Notes: generated by a model not told the origin, from the letters alone. Shown: positions 1 to 6,015, counted from the stretch's first letter. The stretch is DNA of 6,500 bases from Verrucomicrobiota bacterium (GCA_003217965.1 QHNB01000009.1:1-6500); one strand, 5' to 3'. Numbers and translations: made by a program.

Positions 1-213
1 TAGAAACACGACCACCAGCCGTACCTCGGTGAAGAAGAGGACTGCGATTCTTCCGATTTCTTTTTCGTCCACTTTAAAGAGATGGAGGACCGAGGGTTCC
101 CATGTGTCCCAGAGCGCAACCGTTAGCACGAAATAAAACAACGCAAAGGCGAGACCGATGACGAACGCGCGGAAGAAGAGGTTTCGAAGAAAAATGATTT
201 TCTCGCGTTCCAC
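1..213 (-). CDS. Hypothetical membrane protein, N-terminal part (cut by window edge)
   Basis: An open frame of 71 codons runs leftwards from a GTG at 211-213 to the window edge without a stop. The protein begins VEREKIIFLRNLFFRAFVIG, followed by a hydrophobic helix (about residues 15-34, ending FVLTVALW). A short charged stretch follows (FKVDEKEIGR) and a second hydrophobic segment begins at the edge (VRLVVVFL). The start is well constrained: an in-frame TAG lies at 232-234 and no other usual start codon occurs between it and the GTG. Longer open frames overlap on this strand (74-295 and 123-407), but their translations are rich in Ser, Arg and Cys and look non-biological, whereas this frame has the composition of an inner-membrane protein. 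It lies 147 bases downstream of the DoxX gene on the same strand; co-transcription is possible but unproven. I do not recognise the family. Confidence 0.6.
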   Translation of the reverse strand, partial: MEREKIIFLRNLFFRAFVIGLAFALFYFVLTVALWDTWEPSVLHLFKVDEKEIGRIAVLFFTEVRLVVVFL

Positions 214-360
214 AGGTGACCAGTTCCCGAGCTAGGATATTCAACCGGGGAACGGTCCCGCATTTGTCCCAAACCATTAATTCGGTTGCAATCAAAATTG
301 CTTTCGAAAGTAAGCGTGGGGATTAGAAATTGGGTGGAACGATTGATCCAGCTTGCGCAG

Positions 361-735
361 CTACGCTCGTAAAATTCCGGCGAAGGCATCGCGATGACGC
401 CAGACAAGGAAAATCGCCAGCAGGGAGACCAGCGCCGCCATCGGCAATCCGGAGTGATCCATGAAAATATGAAACAGATCGATGTTCACGATCACCGGGA
501 AAAGAAATACGAGCCCGAGCGGGACAAAGCGTCCGACGAGCAAGAGTAGACCGCCGATTACCTGAAACAGCGCAACCGCATAAATGTAGTGACTGACGAA
601 AAGTGCGTTCAAAAAGTTTCCAGCTGGAGTTTGGGGGAACGGCGGCATGGGAATGAAATGCAAGAACGCATTCGAACCAAATACAACGAACATGAGTCCG
701 AGAATAACGCGGGCGATAATAGTGGCGACTTTCAT
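361..735 (-). CDS. DoxX family small membrane protein
   Basis: A complete 124-residue protein from ATG (733-735) to TAG (361-363). It is almost wholly hydrophobic, with four likely transmembrane helices at about residues 5-27, 50-68, 70-90 and 97-112, the usual length and topology of DoxX-family proteins. The FGSNAFLHFIPMPPFP stretch (19-34), placed between helix 1 and a loop, resembles the FG-N-F-HFIPMPP signature of many DoxX-like proteins. The GGLLLLVGRFVPLGL segment in the middle also fits. DoxX is named for a subunit of an archaeal thiosulfate:quinone oxidoreductase, but most bacterial members have no established function; roles in redox or membrane stress have been suggested. No strong Shine-Dalgarno precedes the ATG. 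The 498 bases upstream separate it from the divergently transcribed oxidoreductase. Family assignment is fairly sure; the specific role is unknown. Confidence 0.82.
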   Translation of the reverse strand: MKVATIIARVILGLMFVVFGSNAFLHFIPMPPFPQTPAGNFLNALFVSHYIYAVALFQVIGGLLLLVGRFVPLGLVFLFPVIVNIDLFHIFMDHSGLPMAALVSLLAIFLVWRHRDAFAGILRA

Positions 736-851
736 AGGACCACGTTGAAGAGACCGATTGTGAATTCCAAGTCATTCCAGCCGGAGCGCAGTTTACCAGG
801 GTTGATCCTAAAGTAATTGTTGATCATTTGTTTGCGATTTTGATTGGGTGA

Positions 852-877
852 CGGTCTGCGACCGCGCGGATGCGCGG
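852..877. repeat. Two overlapping, mutually exclusive GC hairpins
   Basis: Arms 852-856 (cggtc) and 860-864 (gaccg) form a perfect 5-bp stem with a 3-base loop. Arms 862-867 (ccgcgc) and 872-877 (gcgcgg) form a perfect 6-bp all-GC stem with a GGAT loop. The structures share bases 862-864, so only one can form at a time. No T-run follows on either strand, so this is not a standard intrinsic terminator. It may be part of a repeat element rather than a regulator. Confidence 0.4.
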
Positions 878-913
878 ACAAATGGAGCGGTGAAATGAAT
901 CGCGCAGTGTTTC

Positions 914-945
914 CGTCATGCTGAGCGGAGCGAGAGACTTCGCCT
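914..945 (+). repeat. Dispersed-repeat-like motif (GTCATGCTGAGCGGAGCGAG)
   Basis: The stretch around gtcatgctgagcggagcgag closely resembles an intergenic repeat I recall from many environmental bacterial genomes, of the form GTCAT-CTGAGCGAAGCGAA followed by a purine-rich tail. Within it gcggag and cttcgc (927-932 and 940-945) can pair as a 6-bp stem with one G-U pair. Only one copy is present in this window, so the repetitive nature is from memory and not shown by this sequence. Confidence 0.4.
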
Positions 946-977
946 ATGTTAGGTAGACACGAATTTAGTTGAACGAT

Positions 978-1036
978 TGTAGCGGCAGTCTCCGACGGCG
1001 AAATTTAATTTGCGACGCTCGGAGAGCGCCGTTACA
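978..1036. repeat. 59-bp imperfect palindrome (REP/MITE-like element)
   Basis: The outer arms tgtagcggc (978-986) and gccgttaca (1028-1036) pair over 9 bp with one G-U. After a 2x2 internal loop, tctccga (989-995) pairs perfectly with tcggaga (1019-1025). The central 23 bases can partly pair further. The element is therefore a nearly symmetric long hairpin with no coding content, in the middle of an intergenic region. Its form (TGTAGCGGC arms around CTCCGA arms) is like palindromic extragenic repeats I associate with Verrucomicrobiota, but no second copy lies in this window. It has no flanking T-run and lies about 200 bases from the nearest gene start, so a terminator or attenuator role is unlikely. 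Confidence 0.55.
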
Positions 1037-1078
1037 TGGCATTGGTCGAGAGATAGCTTGGTCCGAACCAGACTGGCA

Positions 1079-1110
1079 TTGTCTGTCGCGGCTCGAGATC
1101 CGCCTATAAC
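1079..1110 (+). promoter_or_regulatory. Weak candidate promoter for the oxidoreductase gene
   Basis: TATAAC (1105-1110) matches five of six -10 consensus bases, and TTGTCT (1079-1084) is a partial -35 match. The spacer is 20 bases, longer than the usual 16-18, so this is only a tentative call. If used, the transcript would have a leader of more than 110 bases containing both ACAAAGGAG boxes. Confidence 0.22.
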
Positions 1111-1233
1111 AAAGGAGGCAGAAGCATCAGTTTGCTGCGCGACCTGGTAAGCATAAAAACGCTGACCGTTAGATATCGTGTGACAAAGGAGATTTGGTAG
1201 CGCCATGTCCATATTCGGCACAGGTTAGGTACT

Positions 1234-2271
1234 ATGCGAATCACGAATCTCTCCATGATCCTCGTTGCTCTGACGATGCTGTCAGGTTTACCGGGCAAAG
1301 GTGCCGAGAACGAAACCGGGGCGGCTCCAATGAAGGCAATGGTCGCCCGTGAATATGGCAGCCCGGAAGTTTTGAAGCTAGAAGATGTACCGCGCCCTGT
1401 GCCGAAAGAGAATGAAGTTCTCGTGCGCGTAATTGCGGGCGGAGTGAATCCGGTCGATACGCTGATCGTTTCGGGAAAATATGCAAAGGAGTTTGGCACG
1501 TACCTGCCGTTAACGCCGGGCTATGATATCGCAGGAGTGGTTGAGCAAACGGGTGCAAAGATTACCAAGCTCAAAGTAGGCGACCCAATTTACGGATATA
1601 TCCTCTGGGGCGGTGGCTTCGCTCAATACGATATCGCGACCGAAGGAGAGGTCGCGATTAAACCGAAATCATTGAATTATGAAGAGGCTGCTTCGGTGCC
1701 GCTAGTGGCGTTGACGGCATGGCAGGCGTTAATCGATGCTGCAAAGTTGACCACGGGTCAGACAGTTCTCATTCACGGCGGCTCTGGTGGCGTCGGAACG
1801 ATGGCCATTCAAATTGCCAAAGCTCGGGGCGCGCGCGTGATCGCCACGGCGTCAACCGCCAACCAGGACGTGCTCAAGGAACTCGGCGCTGATGTGACGG
1901 TGGATTATACCAGGCAGAAGTTTGAAGACGTAGCGAGAGATGTCGATGTGGTTCTTGATAGCGTGGGCAAGGATACTTTGGCCCGTTCTTATGGAGTAGT
2001 GAAGAGGGGCGGCTTCATCGCGACCTTGGTAGCAAGACTTAATCAGAGTGAGCTTGATAAACACGGCATTCGTGGGGCCTCTATCTCAGTTAAGCCGGAT
2101 GCGAATGAGTTGAATGAAATTACAAGGCTGATCGAGGCCAAGAAGATCAAGCCGGTGGTCACTGAAGTGTTGCCCCTGACCGAGGCCGTCAAAGCACTTC
2201 AGCAGGCAGCGACCCATCACACGCGGGGAAAAATTGTGCTGAAGATCGCGGAGGACCCCCAAGCGGAGTAA
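1234..2271 (+). CDS. NADP-dependent quinone oxidoreductase-like MDR protein with N-terminal signal-like sequence
   Basis: 345 residues. From Met33 the protein has the standard medium-chain dehydrogenase/reductase plan: a GroES-like domain (about 34-140) with AGGVNPVD (68-75) and GYDIAGVV (97-103), then a Rossmann domain with the glycine motif HGGSGGVG (181-188) and a C-terminal zinc_N_2-type region to about 338. It contains no cysteine at all, so both zinc sites of alcohol dehydrogenases are missing; this fits the zinc-free quinone-oxidoreductase/enoyl-reductase branch, which uses NADPH to reduce quinones or activated double bonds. Residues 1-32 are extra: one Arg, a hydrophobic core (about 8-19) and PGKGA, resembling a Sec signal without a clean A-X-A site. 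An in-frame TAG (1198-1200) makes ATG 1234 the first possible ATG; AGGTTAGG just upstream is a weak ribosome site. ATG 1330 (Met33) is the alternative start and would give a cytoplasmic enzyme. The substrate cannot be told. Confidence 0.88.
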   Translation: MRITNLSMILVALTMLSGLPGKGAENETGAAPMKAMVAREYGSPEVLKLEDVPRPVPKENEVLVRVIAGGVNPVDTLIVSGKYAKEFGTYLPLTPGYDIAGVVEQTGAKITKLKVGDPIYGYILWGGGFAQYDIATEGEVAIKPKSLNYEEAASVPLVALTAWQALIDAAKLTTGQTVLIHGGSGGVGTMAIQIAKARGARVIATASTANQDVLKELGADVTVDYTRQKFEDVARDVDVVLDSVGKDTLARSYGVVKRGGFIATLVARLNQSELDKHGIRGASISVKPDANELNEITRLIEAKKIKPVVTEVLPLTEAVKALQQAATHHTRGKIVLKIAEDPQAE

Positions 2272-2387
2272 GGCGAGTAACAAGTAAGAAGTAAAACAAT
2301 GTTCATCGGCGTTACAGCGGTTAAGAGCGAAAAGAATGAGATTCCGTTGTGGGTCCTTTTCCAGCTTTCCCGCGATTCGTTAGATCT
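2272..2387. other. Convergent intergenic spacer without a clear terminator
   Basis: The 116 bases between the convergent oxidoreductase and glycosyltransferase genes should contain a bidirectional terminator. I found no stable GC hairpin followed by a T-run on either strand. The only structure noted is the heptamer tandem at 2276-2296. Confidence 0.5.
2276..2296 (+). repeat. Three tandem heptamers AGTAANA
   Basis: Immediately after the oxidoreductase stop codon, agtaaca, agtaaga and agtaaaa follow each other without a gap, differing only at the sixth base. Each unit holds a TAA; because the unit length is not a multiple of three, the copies place stop codons in all three plus-strand frames. 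Function unknown; it may be simple low-complexity sequence. Confidence 0.45.
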
Positions 2388-3092
2388 TTAAACTCCTTGA
2401 GCAGGACCGATGCAAGTGTGGCGATAAATGGACCCTAGAATGGGCAGGGGGGTACGCGCCGCATAGAGTATCGCGATAAACCCATAGGTTAAAGTTAATC
2501 GCAGCGGACCGACGGCTTCGTATCGACGGGGGCTGACCAGCAAACGTGCTGGAATCACTGCTACCCGGCCGAGTCGCCGCAGTTTGCGAAAGAATTCTGC
2601 GTCTTCCATTAAGGGCACATCGGGATATCCACCGATCTTTTCAAAAGCAGCGTGCCGGCAAAAGAAGCCGTGATCTCCAAATCGCATGCGCAAGAGAAGA
2701 CCTGCGTAATGGCCAAACTCATCGGTCAACCGATAGACAAGCTCAGGACGCGGAATGCGGATGCGGAAAAAACCGCCGACCGTTACGGGATCGCGCAAGG
2801 CGCGTTCAATTTCCTCCAGGGAACTTTCGGGTACTTCACAATCAGCATGTAGAAACCAAAGAATATCGCTTGAGGCAGCCTCAGCGCCCACGTTCATTTG
2901 TAGGGCTCGACTCGATTTCGCCGTTAAGATTCGGTCGCAGAGATTGGCGGCACGTTCTCGCGTGTCATCACTGCTGCCTCCATCGACTAGAAGGATCTCA
3001 ACTGCTCCTACACGAGCGCGCAGTTGCTGGAGGAATTGTTCGATGACGGCTGCTTCATTCAGCACCGGGACGATGATTGATATGGAAGGCAT
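2388..3092 (-). CDS. Family-2 glycosyltransferase, TIGR04283 type
   Basis: 234 residues from ATG (3090-3092) to TAA (2388-2390). It has a GT-A fold of the GT2 family: an N-terminal strand SISIIVPVLNEA (3-14), the nucleotide-sugar motif LLVDGGSSDDT (34-44), the metal-binding region FLHADC (80-85) in place of the common DXD, FGDHGFF (138-144), and GGYPDVPLMEDAEFFRKLRR (154-173) with the likely catalytic acid region MED. This order and the compact length match the TIGR04283 group, which was named for association with arsenosugar biosynthesis but is widespread and mostly uncharacterised. A hydrophobic stretch near the C-terminus (198-212) may be a membrane-associating helix. No Shine-Dalgarno is visible before the ATG. 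It lies 104 bases after the methyltransferase gene and may belong to the same transcript. Donor and acceptor are unknown. Confidence 0.87.
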   Translation of the reverse strand: MPSISIIVPVLNEAAVIEQFLQQLRARVGAVEILLVDGGSSDDTRERAANLCDRILTAKSSRALQMNVGAEAASSDILWFLHADCEVPESSLEEIERALRDPVTVGGFFRIRIPRPELVYRLTDEFGHYAGLLLRMRFGDHGFFCRHAAFEKIGGYPDVPLMEDAEFFRKLRRLGRVAVIPARLLVSPRRYEAVGPLRLTLTYGFIAILYAARTPLPILGSIYRHTCIGPAQGV

Positions 3093-3196
3093 CGTTTGAT
3101 CGACGCATGCTACACTCTAGAAAAGAAATCAATTTGGCTGGAAGGTGGGAAGCGCGAGATAACGGACAGCGATTCCTTTGGCCGCATGGTTGCGTT

Positions 3197-3838
3197 CTAG
3201 ATTGCATTCAAAAGTTCGCCGTTTCTCTGCGGATGAAATTCCAGAAGCAACATGCCGCTCTCGCGCAGCTGATTCGAACGCACGTCATTGAGAAAGAATT
3301 GCCATTGGTCCGGTGACCAGGTGCGCCAGTTCCCATCCGGCAAACGCTCGATCCGATTAAAACAGGTAAGATAGCTGGTAATCAGGTCGAATTTTTGCTC
3401 CGGAACCGGCAGTGGCCGATGCGCCTCGATTCGGTGCACGACACGATGCACCTTTAGCAAACCGAGTGTATCGCGAAAAATCGGCTGCTCGTCGATATCG
3501 AGGCCTATGCCGCTGTGGCCCAGCTTTTGCGCGATGTAGATGAAGTAACCTGGGCCGCATCCAAGGTCGAGAATGTGGTGGCGCGGGCCACGGTCAAGCG
3601 AAAGATCCTGCGCCCGTTCTACATTGCGTTTGATCCAAAACTTGGTGTCGCCGAAACGATGCACCTCTTTGACTCCGCGTGGGTACTTCTCTCGCAGGGC
3701 GTCCCACGACTTGTCCTGTTCAAGCTCGATATGCAGTTTTCGCGCGCTAACCGGATGGAGAGCGCGATGCATGTGTTCGCGCGTACTCGCGATGATGTCG
3801 GGCTCGAAGAGTTTAAGTAGTTTGTGGCCAGCCCTCAT
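3197..3838 (-). CDS. Class I SAM-dependent methyltransferase
   Basis: 213 residues from ATG (3836-3838) to TAG (3197-3199). The core carries motif I ILDLGCGPGYF (89-99), which binds S-adenosylmethionine, the end-of-strand-2 acidic motif GIGLDID (111-117) whose D114 would hold the ribose, and a strand-4 motif FDLITSY (150-156). It is preceded by about 85 residues rich in His, Arg and Lys and of no recognised fold, with KFWIKRNVERAQDL (66-79) leading into the core. The C-terminal strand GMLLLEFHP (195-203) closes the sheet. It ends about ten residues after this strand, so it is a compact member. Its only cysteines are at 94 and 159, so it lacks the cysteine set of arsenite methyltransferase. 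Substrate unknown. It starts 45 bases after the transpeptidase stop, so the two are probably co-transcribed; the adjacent glycosyltransferase suggests a modified saccharide or envelope component, which is inference. Confidence 0.83.
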   Translation of the reverse strand: MRAGHKLLKLFEPDIIASTREHMHRALHPVSARKLHIELEQDKSWDALREKYPRGVKEVHRFGDTKFWIKRNVERAQDLSLDRGPRHHILDLGCGPGYFIYIAQKLGHSGIGLDIDEQPIFRDTLGLLKVHRVVHRIEAHRPLPVPEQKFDLITSYLTCFNRIERLPDGNWRTWSPDQWQFFLNDVRSNQLRESGMLLLEFHPQRNGELLNAI

Positions 3839-3883
3839 TCAGCATCCGCGATCGTTCCAGCCTCTCACCGATCACCCTAAACC

Positions 3884-4894
3884 TCAAAAGATTGAGACCA
3901 TGTTTCCGACGGTCACTAGCTCTTTGACCCGGGCGGCGTCCCAATTGGCTGTCCGAATACAACCGTGACTCGCCGCGCGTCCAATCGTTTCGGGATTGTT
4001 CGTTCCGTGAATTCCAACATGAGGCTTGTTCAGTCCGGTCCATAAAATGCCGACCGGATTCCGCGGTCCGGGCGGCAAATGGAAAGCGGTATCGCTCTTT
4101 ACTCCGTGCTGAAGTACGCCTTCATCGTGTCGAAACACCGGCAGGGTTGCGATACCGACGATTTTCCAGACGCCGATGGGAGCGGGCAAGGTCGTTGATC
4201 CCGGCGTGATCGGAAACTCGGCAACCAGCTGGTCGTTATCGTAGATAAGAAGGAATCGCTCTTTGGTGTCGACGTAGACTTTTCGGTTAGTGAACGCTGG
4301 GTTCGGTTGTGCGAAGCCTTCATGCAGGTCCTCGATTTTGAACGGCAATACGTTTGGCACTTTGACAGTGTCGCCGGGTTTGAGGGCATCAAGATTCATT
4401 CCCGGGTTGAGCTTGCGGATGTATGCCTGGGCGGAATGGAATCGTTCTGCTACAAGATCGAGCAGCGATCCGTATTTCAGCGCCTTCAACTTCGCTTGCT
4501 CGGAAGGTTTGGTCGCCGTCGGTCCTACGAAATTCTCTGCTTCCGGAGGAATCGTATAAGTGGTGAACGGCTCCGGCACCTGATCCAGTAACCATTGATC
4601 AACGACGCCGGTCTCACGCATTCGATGCGAACGCTTGTAATGAAGGAGTGCCTTGCGGAAAAATTCGCCCATCTGGCCATCGATCTTGCCAGGACCGAAA
4701 TCGTTATTATCGAGAAAGATTTGGAGCCGGGTGGCCGTCACTTCGTCAAAGTTAGGGAGCGCGACCAAGGTCTTAGATCGTTCGGCTTTGGTTGCCTTTG
4801 GAATCGGAGTTGTCGGTGGCTTAGGCGGAACCGGTTTTGCCACCAAGAACAATGAGCCAGTCAAAAATACGACGGTACTCAGCAAAAATTTCAT
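3884..4894 (-). CDS. Exported L,D-transpeptidase (PG-binding, LysM and YkuD domains)
   Basis: 336 residues from ATG (4892-4894) to TGA (3884-3886). It forms 3-3 cross-links in peptidoglycan, or attaches proteins to it, in the periplasm. In order: a signal peptide (MKFLLSTVVFLTGSLFLVA, 1-19), a Pro/Lys-rich linker (about 20-40), a PG_binding_1-like domain (about 55-107, with DNNDFGPGKIDGQMG), a LysM-like segment (about 137-181, with ERFHSAQAYIRKLNPGMNLD and LKPGDTVKVPN), and a YkuD catalytic domain (about 204-336). The catalytic signature is complete: GIHGT with His296, then SHGCIR with nucleophile Cys312 and Arg314. A TTG three codons upstream (4901-4903) could also start the protein; ATG was preferred because it gives a compact signal-peptide n-region. 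An extended -10 promoter lies at 4968-4976, about 75 bases upstream. LysM plus PG-binding modules fit wall anchoring. Function is confident; which cross-link is made is not determined. Confidence 0.92.
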   Translation of the reverse strand: MKFLLSTVVFLTGSLFLVAKPVPPKPPTTPIPKATKAERSKTLVALPNFDEVTATRLQIFLDNNDFGPGKIDGQMGEFFRKALLHYKRSHRMRETGVVDQWLLDQVPEPFTTYTIPPEAENFVGPTATKPSEQAKLKALKYGSLLDLVAERFHSAQAYIRKLNPGMNLDALKPGDTVKVPNVLPFKIEDLHEGFAQPNPAFTNRKVYVDTKERFLLIYDNDQLVAEFPITPGSTTLPAPIGVWKIVGIATLPVFRHDEGVLQHGVKSDTAFHLPPGPRNPVGILWTGLNKPHVGIHGTNNPETIGRAASHGCIRTANWDAARVKELVTVGNMVSIF

Positions 4895-4967
4895 CAGCCG
4901 CAAGTAATGGACTTGGATCGGGGCTGGCGCAACCGGCGACCGGGCAAGGGCGAAAATCTTCCTGCAG

Positions 4968-4976
4968 ATTATAGCA
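4968..4976 (-). promoter_or_regulatory. Extended -10 promoter for the L,D-transpeptidase gene
   Basis: Read on the minus strand, TGCTATAAT gives a perfect TATAAT hexamer (4968-4973) with the upstream TG of an extended -10 element (4975-4976). No good -35 is seen at the expected distance, which is typical of extended -10 promoters. It would start transcription near 4960, about 65 bases before the ATG at 4894. It directly follows the channel gene's stop codon (4978-4980), so the transpeptidase would not depend on read-through from that gene. Confidence 0.45.
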
Positions 4977-4977
4977 T

Positions 4978-6015
4978 CTAGCGTGCGTCGCCTTTCGGGA
5001 ACATCACTTTCTCGGGTTTGGCGTTGAGGGCTGCGAGAAGGTTCTTGATCAAACGGGTTTTGACCGCCCCAGCGTCACGGGGTGATACGAGATAGCGGAC
5101 GATTGCTTCCAACCAGGTATTGTCGCTGACGCGGAAGATCACCCGTGGGCGCTCCCTCACTTCCAATTCGTCAACGGGCGTCCGGGCGAGAAGATTGCGA
5201 TAAGTCTCCACGCGCTCGATCATGTCTTCGCCAATTTCCTCTTCCGTGATCTTTTGCATTGTGGTGGCAACAAACTGAAGGTCGCTTTGATAAGCGATTT
5301 GAAATTTTATCTCGTTCCAGATGTAAGGAAAAAGCGGCCACGAGTAGTTAAACACCATTGTGTTTAGAACCTTCGAATTCGGGAATTTGATGATACGGCC
5401 GCTGGGGTGATCGGTGGAAAGATATTTGCCGCCGAATTCCCAGAGTGTGGTATCGAAATAACCGACATCGATTACATCGCCAGTAGCGTCATCGATTTCA
5501 ATTCGGTCGCCCACTCGATAGGGCCGCCGCACAAGAATATAAATCCATCCGATAAAACTGGACATCGGAGTTTGGACGGAAAGGCCGACGATGACTGAAA
5601 GCACCCCGACAGAAATGAGGGCGGTGTACCAATTCACAAAGAAGACCGAGAGCGCAATAATTGCGACAAGGACCGTGACGATCAGACGGACGATTCGCTT
5701 GAGAGTGAAGCGAGTGGAAGTATCAGCAACGCGGCCAATGGCGTAAACTGAGACCGCTTTGGCCATGGCAAGAAGCACAATGATCATCACCGCACCGCGT
5801 ACCAGCCGCAGGAGCACTTCAACATGCGGCAGCGGCAGCGGGACAAAATGCGACGCGAGCAAGTAGTAAAGAATCCCGCACCCGATCAATAGTAGGGCGT
5901 GTGTGACAAACCAGAATTTGTCCTTTGCCTGGGCCTTGACCTTCTTTCCGCGCGTTTGATCGAGCGCTTCGCGCACCTCCGGCTCTTTCGAAATTTGCTC
6001 GGCCGTCTCGTTCAT
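4978..6015 (-). CDS. MscS-family small-conductance mechanosensitive channel
   Basis: 345 residues from ATG (6013-6015) to TAG (4978-4980). It would open under membrane tension to release solutes during hypo-osmotic shock. A charged cytoplasmic N-terminus (1-33) precedes three hydrophobic helices at about 36-56, 68-92 and 106-127. The pore-lining helix and its link to the beta domain follow: small-residue-rich YTALISVGVLSVIVGLSVQ (130-148), then IYILVRRPYRVGDRIEI (158-174), the conserved RP-x-x-x-GD junction of MscS. The beta domain contains GDVIDVGYFDTTLWEF (179-194) and IIKFPNSKVLNTMVFNYS (208-225), another family hallmark; an alpha/beta C-terminal domain completes it. The length is close to E. 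coli MscS (286) plus modest N- and C-terminal extensions. AGAGAGG-like bases directly before the ATG (AGAGAGG, 6016-6022) may be the ribosome site. It lies 133 bases downstream of the debranching-enzyme gene. Gating and ion preference are not predictable here. Confidence 0.92.
   Translation of the reverse strand: MNETAEQISKEPEVREALDQTRGKKVKAQAKDKFWFVTHALLLIGCGILYYLLASHFVPLPLPHVEVLLRLVRGAVMIIVLLAMAKAVSVYAIGRVADTSTRFTLKRIVRLIVTVLVAIIALSVFFVNWYTALISVGVLSVIVGLSVQTPMSSFIGWIYILVRRPYRVGDRIEIDDATGDVIDVGYFDTTLWEFGGKYLSTDHPSGRIIKFPNSKVLNTMVFNYSWPLFPYIWNEIKFQIAYQSDLQFVATTMQKITEEEIGEDMIERVETYRNLLARTPVDELEVRERPRVIFRVSDNTWLEAIVRYLVSPRDAGAVKTRLIKNLLAALNAKPEKVMFPKGDAR

Larger units (their letters stand above)
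736..1233. other. Long non-coding intergenic region with repeats and hairpins
   Basis: These 498 bases separate the divergent DoxX and oxidoreductase genes. No frame here looks like protein, and apparent reading frames are short or of implausible composition. The region holds a pair of GTTGATC heptamers (801-807 and 819-825), two overlapping GC-rich hairpins (852-877), a dispersed-repeat-like motif (about 914-945), a 59-base imperfect palindrome (978-1036), and a leader with two ACAAAGGAG boxes (1109-1117 and 1183-1191). It should carry the promoters of both flanking genes, but I see no strong -35/-10 pair for either. The GTTGATC pair lies 60-90 bases upstream of the DoxX start and could be an operator, with little to support that beyond the repeat itself. 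Confidence 0.7.

Noticed and set aside
301..310. Perfect palindrome ctttcgaaag in the 214-360 spacer
   Set aside because: It is only 10 bases with no loop or T-run, and is expected by chance at this scale.
1104..1558. Minus-strand frames of 131 and 105 codons over the start of the oxidoreductase
   Set aside because: They oppose a clear MDR protein and have Ser/Arg/Pro-rich, motif-free translations.
2546..3099. Plus-strand frames of 166, 114 and 66 codons opposite the glycosyltransferase
   Set aside because: They are rich in Arg, His, Ser and Cys with no motif, and lie antisense to a gene with complete GT2 motifs; they are shadows.
2388..3838. Arsenosugar or arsenic-methylation cluster, suggested by the TIGR04283 glycosyltransferase beside a methyltransferase
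   Set aside because: The methyltransferase has only two cysteines (94 and 159), not the cysteine set of ArsM, and no radical-SAM ArsS or arsenic regulator is present.
3515..3968. Plus-strand frames of 101 and 131 codons over the methyltransferase gene
   Set aside because: They are antisense to the motif-bearing methyltransferase and have implausible composition.
4290..4907. Plus-strand frames of 84-94 codons over the transpeptidase
   Set aside because: They are antisense to an intact YkuD protein and are not supported by any motif or ribosome site.
4934..4944. Possible terminator after the channel gene (ccgg...ccgg)
   Set aside because: The stem is only 4 bp and no T-run follows on the minus strand.
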